Made by a program: the position numbers and the translations under genes
Part shown: positions 22,411 through 29,419 of the stretch, one piece after another
How positions within the stretch are numbered: position 1 is the first letter of the stretch
Layout of the letters: each line of letters begins with the position of its first letter
The notes under the pieces: generated by a model
Seen by the model: the letters and a program-made list of their open reading frames with translations, nothing else
What the model was told of the DNA's origin: nothing
Databases searched by the model: none
Assembly (NCBI GenBank): GCA_963930055.1
Contig: CAWVKS010000004.1
Location: 1-64,000 of the forward strand
Reading direction: 5' to 3'
DNA from: Pullichristensenella sp963930055
GTDB taxonomy: Bacteria > Bacillota > Clostridia > Christensenellales > Aristaeellaceae
DNA: 64,000 bases

Positions 22411-24657
22411 TCATTCACCTCCCGTTTGCTTCATTTCTTCAGCTTCTTCGCGGGCGATGAGCGCCTCGAGGAGTTCCTCCTGCAGCGCGCCTATGACTGT
22501 CTCGTCCACGCGATAGTCGTCGCCCAGCGGACGCGCCTTCACCATGACGTCCCACTCGCCCTCATCGTCGATGGCCGGCAGGCGGATGTCGCCGCCGTGT
22601 TCAAACACGGGCGTGCCAAATGTGCGTCGCTCAGCCTCTGCCAACGCACGCAGCCTGCGCTCCATTTCCTCGGTATCTTCGACCTTCTGCGGTTCCTCCT
22701 CGTCGTCTGCCCCGAAGAAGATGCCCCGCGTCTCCTCGCTCTCCTCGCGGGCAGCTACCCCAGCGGCGCAAGGCGCCTCTTCCTGCTTTTCGCCGCGGTG
22801 CGTGATCTCCGTGCCGATGTAGTTGTCGAGGTCGAAAAAGAGGATCGCCTCATCGCCCCTGTTGCGCACGGAGCAGGGGACGCGGTAACGGTAGCCCTCA
22901 TCCCAACCGAGGACGCTGAAGAGGACGCGGCAGAAAGCGCTCGCGGAAATCGTCCTACCCTTGCCGTTTTTGTCTGCCCAACGGATGGCGTTGCCATCGT
23001 CCGGGGCGCAGGGGCGCACGGCCAGCATGCGCTCTACGGGGTTAAAGAGAAGCTCCACGTACTGGACGCGCCTTACCTCCAACTGGCCGTCGTACCCTTC
23101 CATCCGATCCAGACGGCTGACGCAGGTGGAGTTGAAGGTGATGCCGCTCCGGCTCAGGCGTACCACAGGCTCAAATGTGTGCGAGAACATATCCGCTCGG
23201 GCGACCTGAAAGCCCTCCCGCAGCGTCATGCGTTCTTGCGTCTTTTCCGCCTCAGCCTTGCCTTCCAGCTGCGCCTTGACTGCCTTTTCCACAAGACTCA
23301 GTTCGCGGGCGATGCGCTGCACGCCGCTGTCATCCGTCAGGCCAGCGATGCGGTGGCCGCCATCCGGCAGATGCTCGGCTTCCAGATCGGCCTCCAGATC
23401 GCCTTCCTCCAGCCCCATGGCAATGCTGCTCACGCGATAGTACTCATCCGCCTCGTAGCCCGCCCAGGCGCGGTTGACGGAAATGTAGCCGGTCAGGGCG
23501 CCCCGGTCGATCACCCGCATGGGCAGGTAACTTCCATCGTGGCCGTAACGGCGGCTGTTGAGGATGCGCTGGGCGGCGTTCCACTGCGCCCGCGTCACGA
23601 TGGCCTCGTGGTGCCCAGGCTGGTAATACTTGTTCTTTTTGCCACGGTTTTTGCGAGACCTGTGATCGTGAAAATTGGGCGTCCACGTCTTGCGCGCCAG
23701 TACATCGCCGCAGTAGCGCTCGTTGCGCATCACGCTGCTCACCGCGGAAGCGGTCCAGCGCGCGTTGGGCCGGCCGCACACCTTTCGCAGCCCGGTCTCC
23801 CGGCCCAGCTCCGTCAGGGTGGCGGCGATCTCCGCGGGGCTGCTCCCGCTCAGCAGCATATAGTACATCAGCCGCACGGTCCTGGCCTCGTCTTCGTTGA
23901 CGGCCAACACCTTCTTCCGCCCGCCGTGGCCGTCCGGGACTTCGACGCGGTCATAGCCCAGCAGCGCCGGCGTGAGGAAGCGCCCCCGGCTGAAGCGCCA
24001 TTCCAGGGAGAGCAGCATGGCTTCGCTCTTCATGTGGCTCTCCTCTTCCGCGACCATGGCCAGCACGAAGAGGATGATGTTGCTGGTGTTGTCCAGCGTG
24101 TTGAGGTGTTCCTGCTCGAAGAACACCGGGATCGGCGGTTCGTGTTCCTTGAGGCGGCGCACCCAGCCGATGCAGTCCAGCAGGTTGCGGGCGAAGCGGC
24201 TCACGCTCTTGGTGATGATCATGTCGATCTTGCCGGCCATGGCGTCCTTCATCATCAGGTTGAAGGCCGGCCTGTGTTCCGTGTTGGTGCCGGAAAATCC
24301 GTCGTCCACATAGGTGCCGGCGTATTTCCACTTGGGATTCGCACGGATCATGTCGCGGTAGTTGTTCTTCTGCAGCTCTATGGAGATGACCTGGTCGATG
24401 TCATCCGTGGAGACGCGGCAGTAAGCCGCGACCCGCAGTATGCGACCGTCGTCCTTCTCCCCGCTGGCGGCGGCGATCTTTTGCACGCTCTGTCCCCGCT
24501 GGGCGCTTACTTCCTCACGCAAAGCCTGTCTTGCGCGGGCGCGCTCGCTCTCAAAGCCCTTCCCGGTCGGGCGTCCATCACCCTCGCCTTGGGATGTATG
24601 CAGCGCTTCCACCCGGCGCCTTGCTTTTTCTTCTGCCCGGGGCCGTATGTCTCTCAA
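22411..24657 (-). CDS. Large serine recombinase with a C-terminal accessory extension
   Basis: A 748-aa large serine recombinase. The resolvase catalytic domain spans about 73-215, with the nucleophile Ser83 in AAYCRVST and the conserved DDGFSGTNTEHRP and KSVSRFARN arginine segments. A recombinase domain (about 225-330, ALLGYDRVE, NARWTASAVSSVMRNERYCGD) and a zinc-ribbon-like/coiled-coil region follow. Unlike standard integrases it then carries a beta-rich extension (about 480-700) that is repeated as free proteins in three downstream genes. The first 70 residues are a basic helical leader. The start is TTG at 24657 (GGGGTGA upstream), and it lies inside a 13-bp inverted repeat. It should integrate and excise the surrounding island; attachment sites were not found. 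Confidence 0.88.
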   Translation of the reverse strand: MRDIRPRAEEKARRRVEALHTSQGEGDGRPTGKGFESERARARQALREEVSAQRGQSVQKIAAASGEKDDGRILRVAAYCRVSTDDIDQVISIELQKNNYRDMIRANPKWKYAGTYVDDGFSGTNTEHRPAFNLMMKDAMAGKIDMIITKSVSRFARNLLDCIGWVRRLKEHEPPIPVFFEQEHLNTLDNTSNIILFVLAMVAEEESHMKSEAMLLSLEWRFSRGRFLTPALLGYDRVEVPDGHGGRKKVLAVNEDEARTVRLMYYMLLSGSSPAEIAATLTELGRETGLRKVCGRPNARWTASAVSSVMRNERYCGDVLARKTWTPNFHDHRSRKNRGKKNKYYQPGHHEAIVTRAQWNAAQRILNSRRYGHDGSYLPMRVIDRGALTGYISVNRAWAGYEADEYYRVSSIAMGLEEGDLEADLEAEHLPDGGHRIAGLTDDSGVQRIARELSLVEKAVKAQLEGKAEAEKTQERMTLREGFQVARADMFSHTFEPVVRLSRSGITFNSTCVSRLDRMEGYDGQLEVRRVQYVELLFNPVERMLAVRPCAPDDGNAIRWADKNGKGRTISASAFCRVLFSVLGWDEGYRYRVPCSVRNRGDEAILFFDLDNYIGTEITHRGEKQEEAPCAAGVAAREESEETRGIFFGADDEEEPQKVEDTEEMERRLRALAEAERRTFGTPVFEHGGDIRLPAIDDEGEWDVMVKARPLGDDYRVDETVIGALQEELLEALIAREEAEEMKQTGGE

Positions 24658-24736
24658 GTATGGCTCACCCCTGTTCCTTTGTCTCTGCCACTCCGTAACT
24701 TCAGGGCGGCGGTACTGCTATATAGCCATACTTGAG
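24653..24736. repeat. 13-bp inverted repeat covering the recombinase start codon
   Basis: CTCAAGTATGGCT (24653-24665) and AGCCATACTTGAG (24724-24736) are exact reverse complements, 58 bp apart. On the minus-strand transcript the distal arm contains the TTG start codon of the recombinase (24657-24655). Folding would hide the start and the site next to it. The upstream arm also forms a three-codon open frame (ATG GCT ATA TAG). It could be a translational switch or a recombinase binding site. Confidence 0.6.
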
Positions 24737-24787
24737 GCGATCCAGCAACGTCCACGCGGTCGTATCCGCAAGATTTATCAATGCGCG

Positions 24788-25045
24788 TCATTCGTCTTCA
24801 AGGGGTACGGGCTGCCACTCCTCCGGGAACCATGGGACCAGCTCGAACGGGTCGATCTCGAGGATGGCGCAGACTGCCAGCCCAAAGCGCATCTTGACGT
24901 TTCCGACAGAGCGCTCCCCGTATTCCAGGCGCTGGTATTGCCGGATATGCACGCCGGCGATCACTGCCACCTGCTGTTGGGACAATCCCTTCCTCTGCCT
25001 CGCCTTTCGCAGCATTTCTGTCTCTTTCGTGACCTTGCGTTTCAC
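24788..25045 (-). CDS. XRE-family helix-turn-helix regulator (85 aa)
   Basis: A short single-domain regulator: MLRKARQRKGLSQQQVAVIAG followed by the recognition helix VHIRQYQRLEYGERSV and a cap (VCAILEIDPFELVPW). No effector or protease domain is present. The start is GTG at 25045 with a GGAGG site upstream. It lies 130 bp before the recombinase gene on the same strand and is therefore a candidate regulator of it. Upstream, AAGTCG (25090-25095) and CGACTT (25107-25112) form an inverted repeat that may be its own operator, overlapping a TTGACT sequence that could serve as a -35 box. Confidence 0.75.
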   Translation of the reverse strand: MKRKVTKETEMLRKARQRKGLSQQQVAVIAGVHIRQYQRLEYGERSVGNVKMRFGLAVCAILEIDPFELVPWFPEEWQPVPLEDE

Positions 25046-25146
25046 CCTTATCGCCTCCGATCGCAGGGGTCACGGGTAGTACGCCATAGAAGTCGCGGGA
25101 AGTCAACGACTTGCGGGAAGAGTTATCTGTTTGTTTAGAAAGGCGC

Positions 25147-25177
25147 AAAAAAGAACGGGCGCTCCCTGGAACGCCCG
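25147..25177 (-). terminator. Rho-independent terminator after the GrpB gene
   Basis: On the minus strand CGGGCG (25177-25172) pairs with CGCCCG (25161-25156), followed by TTCTTTTTT. It is 17 bp beyond the stop of the GrpB-family gene. Confidence 0.75.
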
Positions 25178-25193
25178 CCTGATATGGTTTCTG

Positions 25194-25742
25194 TTAGCTG
25201 TTCTCTGCCGTGTTCTCCCGCAAACAACGCTCGATGAATACGCCCTTTTCCAGCCGGTAGCCCAGCCGGTCATGCGGATATTTTTCGGCCAGGAGCTTCT
25301 TCAGCGCCGCGTACTCGTTTCGGAGCGTTTCTGAACCTTGCAGCAGGCGCAGAAACGCCAGCTGATTCCTGGCCACGGGGTGATCCTGCGTCGTCAGGTG
25401 TATGTAGGTGGCGTCGTCCTCACTGTCGTCGTCCGAGAAGAACCAGCGCCCGGGGCGGCCGCATTCGCCCAGACACAAGAAGACCGTCGCCAACCGTTTC
25501 TTCGCCGTCTCCATCTCCTCAGGCTCGACCAGCACCAGCACATCCACGATGGGCTTGCCACACATGCCGGGGATGGCTGTGCCCCCAACGTGGCGCACGT
25601 AGCACTCCATGTCGTCTTCCAGCAGCAGCGCGATGATCAGCTGTTTGGTGAGGCGGAAACGGCGAGGCCATTCCGCCTGATAGGGCACGATACGGACATC
25701 GTCGTGAAACGCACACTTGAGCAGCGTGGGGAGTTTGCTCAT
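25194..25742 (-). CDS. GrpB family protein (nucleotidyltransferase-like fold)
   Basis: A 182-aa GrpB-family protein. The core is VPYQAEWPRRFRLTKQ, then YVRHVGGTAIPGMCGKPIVDVLVLV (residues about 47-71; the HxGxTAIPG...PIxD signature, with the Asp that corresponds to the metal ligand of nucleotidyltransferases), then HLTTQDHPVARNQLAFLRLL. Its biochemical role is not established; CoaE fusions and MNT-like folds suggest nucleotide transfer. The ATG at 25742 overlaps the stop of the RelB-like gene (ATGA), making it the third gene of a small operon with two antitoxin-like genes. That placement is unusual and raises the possibility that it acts as the toxin-like partner, similar to nucleotidyltransferase toxins. 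This is inference only. Confidence 0.75.
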   Translation of the reverse strand: MSKLPTLLKCAFHDDVRIVPYQAEWPRRFRLTKQLIIALLLEDDMECYVRHVGGTAIPGMCGKPIVDVLVLVEPEEMETAKKRLATVFLCLGECGRPGRWFFSDDDSEDDATYIHLTTQDHPVARNQLAFLRLLQGSETLRNEYAALKKLLAEKYPHDRLGYRLEKGVFIERCLRENTAENS

Positions 25743-26038
25743 TGTGCTTCACCATCCATGCACTGGGTAAGCCAAGCCTTTGCCCGTTCGGGACAGACGA
25801 CGCACCACATGAAGAAAAGCACGGCGGATTCCTCGACCGTCCAGCCGTATCCCTTGAGTACTTCCTCGACCTTCGCGAGAAGATCCGCGCCGACAGGGAT
25901 GGTCATGGTTTCTGTTCCCTGTTCAACGGCCTGCCTTATGTGCTTATGAACGGCTTCACAGGCTTCCCGGTTTTCCTGTGTGAACAGGAAAGGCGCATCC
26001 ACGGCTTTCAGGCATCGTTCAACTTCCGCAGAGATCAT
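25739..26038 (-). CDS. RelB/DinJ-like small protein, possible antitoxin
   Basis: A 99-aa protein. The C-terminal half (MTIPVGADLLAKVEEVLKGYGWTVEESAVLFFMWCVV) has the shape of a RelB/DinJ ribbon-helix-helix: a short strand, a helix of the ADLLAKVEEVL type, a turn, then TVEESAVLFF. The N-terminal 45 residues are helical with FLFTQENREACEAV. It lacks a clear typical toxin downstream; the next gene encodes a GrpB-like protein. ATG at 26038 is preceded by GGGAGG and overlaps the Phd-like gene by 20 bp. Similarity is from pattern only and needs profile comparison. Confidence 0.55.
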   Translation of the reverse strand: MISAEVERCLKAVDAPFLFTQENREACEAVHKHIRQAVEQGTETMTIPVGADLLAKVEEVLKGYGWTVEESAVLFFMWCVVCPERAKAWLTQCMDGEAQ

Positions 26039-26351
26039 GCTGTTTCGCCTCCCTTGCTTGTTGACGGCGCGTTTTTCGCTCCGCCCGCCATTTCGCGGCA
26101 GCCTCTTCGGCTTCGCGCATCGTCTTTTCATAATCACCGCTCAGGCACGCGTGCGTCTCGATGGACATGATCGCGCGATCCCGCTTGCCGCGACGGGTAA
26201 AGATGATGACATGGCCGGCAGTCTCCAGATATGCCCACACAGCGGAGGGCTTGCGTCGAAACTGCGTGACGCTGACTTCCTTTTCCACAATCTGGAAGTC
26301 CAGCTTACCGGGCTGGTGGGGGATGGTGATCGGGTCACTGTTATCGCTCAT
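26019..26351 (-). CDS. Phd/YefM-like antitoxin-fold protein
   Basis: A 110-aa protein with a Phd-like N-terminal DNA-binding and dimerisation pattern: VSVTQFRRKPSAVWAYLETAG, then the HVIIFTRRGKRDRAIMSIE strand pair that matches the 'V.IT+.GKP.AVL++' block of Phd/YefM antitoxins. The C-terminus is a long charged helix (EKTMREAEEAAAKWRAERKTRRQQAREAK), as expected for a toxin-binding tail. ATG at 26351 has AAGGAGATG upstream. It heads a three-gene leftward operon with a RelB-like and a GrpB-like protein. No RelE/ParE/Doc toxin is encoded next to it. Confidence 0.6.
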   Translation of the reverse strand: MSDNSDPITIPHQPGKLDFQIVEKEVSVTQFRRKPSAVWAYLETAGHVIIFTRRGKRDRAIMSIETHACLSGDYEKTMREAEEAAAKWRAERKTRRQQAREAKQHDLCGS

Positions 26352-26503
26352 TGCCGGTTCATCTCCTTGAGGTGTAGTTCAGTGTATGTTCGCTCGGGTA
26401 GACACGAAACAGCCGCTTCTATTTTGACACAAAATGGCTTCCCGCGCAACGACTGAGTGGTCGTAAAGGTAAAATTTAATCATGTGTCTGCACGCCTTTT
26501 TTC

Positions 26504-26543
26504 AAAAAAAGACATCGACCAGATTGCTCTGATCGACGTCTTT
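26504..26543 (-). terminator. Strong Rho-independent terminator
   Basis: On the minus strand AAAGACGTCGATCAGA pairs with TCTGGTCGATGTCTTT (two G-U wobbles, four-base loop) and is followed by seven T residues. It lies 73 bp beyond the 3' end of the glycoside hydrolase tail at 26617 and is presumably that gene's original terminator. Confidence 0.85.
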
Positions 26544-26616
26544 GTGGGTGAGTAGTCAAAATGATCGATCCTGACTATCCAACAAATGTTTTCATCCGCG
26601 CAGGGACACTGCACGA

Positions 26617-26943
26617 TCACTCTGAAACAACCGGGATGGACAGTTTTACAGGCTCATAGCCTTCCGCCGTAAATGTCACCGTTGCATTACCGGCCATTTT
26701 GCCTGAACGCAATACCGCCATGACCTGTCCATCGTAGGTCGCCCACGAAGCATCATCATAGGAGCCCTCACAAGAAGGATCGGCGGAACCGAACGCCTGA
26801 AGTGTTGCGTTGCCTTCGACCTGAACGTGGACAACTGCTTTCGCCTGTGGGTTATCACGGCCTGAAGCATCTTTCAATGCAACAGGAATGAAGAGCAGAT
26901 CGTCGCCTCCTGCTTTAAGGGTTTCTCCCTCTGGCGATGGATC
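26617..26943 (-). pseudogene. C-terminal fragment of a GH2 beta-galactosidase-like enzyme
   Basis: Only the last about 108 residues remain, open from 26943 to the stop at 26617. They match the immunoglobulin-like C-terminal domain of family 2 glycoside hydrolases: GGDDLLFIPVALKDASG, then VVHVQVEGNATLQAFGSADP, then MAVLRSGKMAGNATVTFTAEGY. No start codon with a ribosome binding site and no catalytic domain are present, and the natural terminator is kept downstream. The 5' break lies within 26919-26943, exactly where an unrelated truncated frame begins on the other strand. This marks a deletion or rearrangement junction. Confidence 0.75.
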
Positions 26944-28117
26944 TCAGCTCTGTCAGCGGCGCGCAGACGCTGCCTACGGACTGGGGCCTGTCCAGCAACG
27001 ACCTCACCACCGCCCCGACCAGCGTGTTCCCCGCCAGCGACGACCCGGACTTCCCGGCAGCGCTGGAAGGCAACTACATGCAGATCGAAGGCAGGCCTGA
27101 TAAGGTCGAGTACGTTGGCTTCGGCCAGGAGCTGGATATTCAGGGCAAGAAAAATGACGTTTTGGTTTGCGGGGGCTGGGCCAGCGCCCACAGCGTGCCC
27201 AACGCCACCGAGCCGGAACGCAGCTTCGCCATTATACCGTCCTCACGGCGGGCGCGGACTACACCGTGGACTACGCGAACAACACCAAGCCCGGCACGGC
27301 GACCGTGACCATCACTGGCGTGGGCAACTATGCGGGCACGCTGACGGCCACCTTCACTATCCGCGAGGCGGAGAAGGATGACGAGGACGAGACGGACGAA
27401 AGCACGACCGAGACGCTCACGCCCGCGCAGCAGGCGGAGAACCTCGCCGCAGGCGAGGCAGTGGACAGCACCGTCACCGACCGCCACGGCGAGGCCATGC
27501 CCTATGTGACCTACACCGAGGAAGTGACGGACGAGGAGACGCAGGAAGTGCTCCAGCGCACGTTGGTGATCACCGCCGAGCCGCTTCTGGACGAGGACGG
27601 CCAGCCCATCCTGCGCGACGGCGCTCCCGTCTATGAACAGCGCAACCTCCACCTCTCCCGCGGCCTGCTGGACGCGCTGGCGGAGTTTGGCTACACGCAC
27701 ATACGCTTCGTAGTCAAGGACGCGGCGCTGGAATGGCAGATTGCGGATATGACGGAAGACGGCTACGTCGTGCGCCTCACGCCGATGGAGGCGGACGAGC
27801 TTTCGCAGGCGGAAACGGACGCCATTGGCGATGCGGAAACGCTCACGGGCAGCTACCGCGCCCGCATCACGGCAATGATCGAGGGTAAAGAAACCGACGT
27901 GACCAACGCCATCCCCAGCCTGACGGCCATCTTCGACGCAGCAAGCGTCCGCGAACTGGCCGAGGGCGAAGCGGCGCAGTTGCTACTGGTTCCCAATGAT
28001 GGCGAGCCGGAAGTGCAGGTTTCCTTTGTCCAGTACATCGAGGAAACGGACAGCGAAAAGGCGCGCTATGAAGCGGCGCTGATGGAAGGCGGCCTGTTCG
28101 CGCTGACCTTGCAATAA
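26937..28117 (+). pseudogene. Chimeric remnant of secreted surface/repeat proteins
   Basis: The left part (26937-about 27225) encodes VEYVGFGQELDIQGKKNDVLVCGGWASAHSVP, as in RHS/YD-type secreted proteins, with no start signal. After 27225 the coding sense shifts to another frame: TAGADYTVDYANNTKPGTATVTITGVGNYAG, a classic beta-repeat of Clostridial surface proteins. This continues as an acidic Thr/Glu-rich region and an about 230-residue C-terminal domain (TLVITAEPLLDEDGQPILRDGAPVYEQ, GYTHIRFVVKDAALEWQI) to the stop at 28117. Thus two broken genes have been joined. No signal peptide or anchor is present. The second part could still be translated only from a distant start, which I consider unlikely. 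Confidence 0.65.
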
Positions 28118-28132
28118 TCCCCAAACGACAAT

Positions 28133-28166
28133 GGAGCGGCGCCCACACGGACGTCGCTCCTATTTT
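28133..28166 (+). terminator. Rho-independent terminator after the surface-protein remnant
   Basis: GGAGCG (28133-28138) and CGCTCC (28155-28160) form a stem followed by TATTTTA. It lies 15 bp after the stop at 28117. Confidence 0.65.
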
Positions 28167-28609
28167 ACTAAAGAGGACGGTCATTGCTTGCCATTCAAGT
28201 ATACTTGTAATTGGTAATTCCATTGCAGTTTGCTGGACAGGATGACAGCCTGTAAGGCTCCTTTTATGGTGGACAAGGATATACCCAATTGACGCATGGC
28301 GCCGATTGCCCGCAAGCGAATTCCCCGCACAAAAAAACTGTCGCCAATGTCGTACACCAATGCGGAGCCTGCCTATTCGATGGACGCAGCGTTGGAACTT
28401 GACGAGGGTGTTCAGGTGTATAATCGGGCAGAGCCTCATTATCACTTTCTCACGCAGCTCCATTATGGCGATTCTGATGGGCATAGGCTTTATTTCCGCG
28501 TTCCCGGGCACATTACTGCATTATATCGGCACTTTTCTTCGTGTCGCTTAACAGCACCGTAGGAATATATGGGAAAAGACGAATTGGCAGATAAAAACAG
28601 CGGGAAAAA
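28167..28609. other. Gene-poor segment with short decayed frames
   Basis: No convincing gene. On the minus strand about 28366-28181 reads VYDIGDSFFVRGIRLRAIG and continues for about 40 codons to a stop, without a start signal. On the plus strand a short hydrophobic stretch (IMAILMGIGFISAFPGTLL, near 28465-28525) looks like one membrane segment of a lost protein. Both are best read as debris. No tRNA or repeat was recognised. Confidence 0.4.
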
Positions 28610-28648
28610 TCAAAAATGCCCCGATCCGCCACGAACGGCAAATCGGGG
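28610..28648 (-). terminator. Rho-independent terminator of the sensory operon
   Basis: CCCCGAT (28619-28625) and ATCGGGG (28642-28648) form the stem; on the minus strand it is followed by CATTTTTGATTTTT. It lies 40 bp beyond the stop of the response regulator. Confidence 0.8.
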
Positions 28649-28687
28649 TTTGTCGGTATTGGAGGCGGTACAGCTTACCAGCGTTCC

Positions 28688-29419
28688 CTACTCGCAAACG
28701 CGCCTGCGGTACTCCCGCGGCGAGCAGCCGGCGACTTGGCGAAAGACGGTCGAGAAGTAGGACAGGGAATCATAGCCCACGTTTTCCGAGATCATGCTGA
28801 TGGGCAGATTCGTCTGCTTGAGGAGACGTTTTGCAAAGGCGATGCGCTCGTTGCGGATATAATCGCTCAGGGTGCAGCTGGTTTCGCGTTTGAATATCGT
28901 GGAAAGGTACTTCGGACTGAGGTTGACATAGGCGGCGATCTCGTCGCGGGAAATTTCCTGGGAGATATGGTCGAAAATGTAGAACTGCACCTGTTCGATC
29001 AGCGATTCCGCATCTGTGTCCGGCCGCTGGACCGGGACTTCATTTTGCTGACGCAGGCGGGCAACAGCGCGCTGCAGAGTGCCTTCCAGCATGCTGTTAT
29101 TGACCGGTTTGAGCAGGTATTCAAACACACCCAGCGTGATGGCGCGCTGCGCATAGTGGAAATTGGGGAAGCCGCTTAGTATGATGCTCACATAGCGCAT
29201 GTTGCGGGCGTTGCACCAGCGGATCAGGTCAAACCCAGTGCCGCCCTGCATTTCAATATCGGTAAGCAGAAGTTCTATATAATGCTGGGAAAACTGTTCC
29301 ATCGCCTCCCTGAGAGAGTAGGCAACATAAGCGTTTTCAATGCCCAGCCGTTTCCAGTCCATGATCTGCAAAATTCCCTGCACGGCGGGGAGTTCGTCGT
29401 CTACGATCAATATATTCAT
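28688..29419 (-). CDS. AraC-type response regulator (YesN-like)
   Basis: A 243-aa response regulator. The receiver domain (1-120) has the acidic pair VDDE (6-9), phospho-acceptor Asp54 in LLLTDIEMQ, and Lys in YLLKPV. The C-terminus (about 145-243) is a double helix-turn-helix AraC domain (EISRDEIAAYVNLSPKYLSTIFKRE and LPISMISENVGYDSLSYFSTVFRQVAGCSPREYR). ATG at 29419 overlaps the stop of the solute-binding gene (ATGA) and has GAGAGGAGC upstream. It is the output of the kinase encoded two genes upstream. The likely target is the divergent monosaccharide transporter operon at 32862. Confidence 0.92.
   Translation of the reverse strand: MNILIVDDELPAVQGILQIMDWKRLGIENAYVAYSLREAMEQFSQHYIELLLTDIEMQGGTGFDLIRWCNARNMRYVSIILSGFPNFHYAQRAITLGVFEYLLKPVNNSMLEGTLQRAVARLRQQNEVPVQRPDTDAESLIEQVQFYIFDHISQEISRDEIAAYVNLSPKYLSTIFKRETSCTLSDYIRNERIAFAKRLLKQTNLPISMISENVGYDSLSYFSTVFRQVAGCSPREYRRRVCE

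Noticed and set aside
22288..24735. An 815-codon open frame opposite the serine recombinase
   Set aside because: Shadow of the recombinase gene; repetitive Arg/His/Ala/Val composition and no start signal.
16513..24736. Attachment sites (attL/attR) of the serine recombinase island
   Set aside because: No direct repeat core flanking the operon could be found by inspection; the only nearby repeat is inverted and lies at the recombinase start.
28306..28551. Possible small membrane protein on the plus strand
   Set aside because: Only one hydrophobic stretch at the end of a basic, low-information frame without a start signal; treated as debris.
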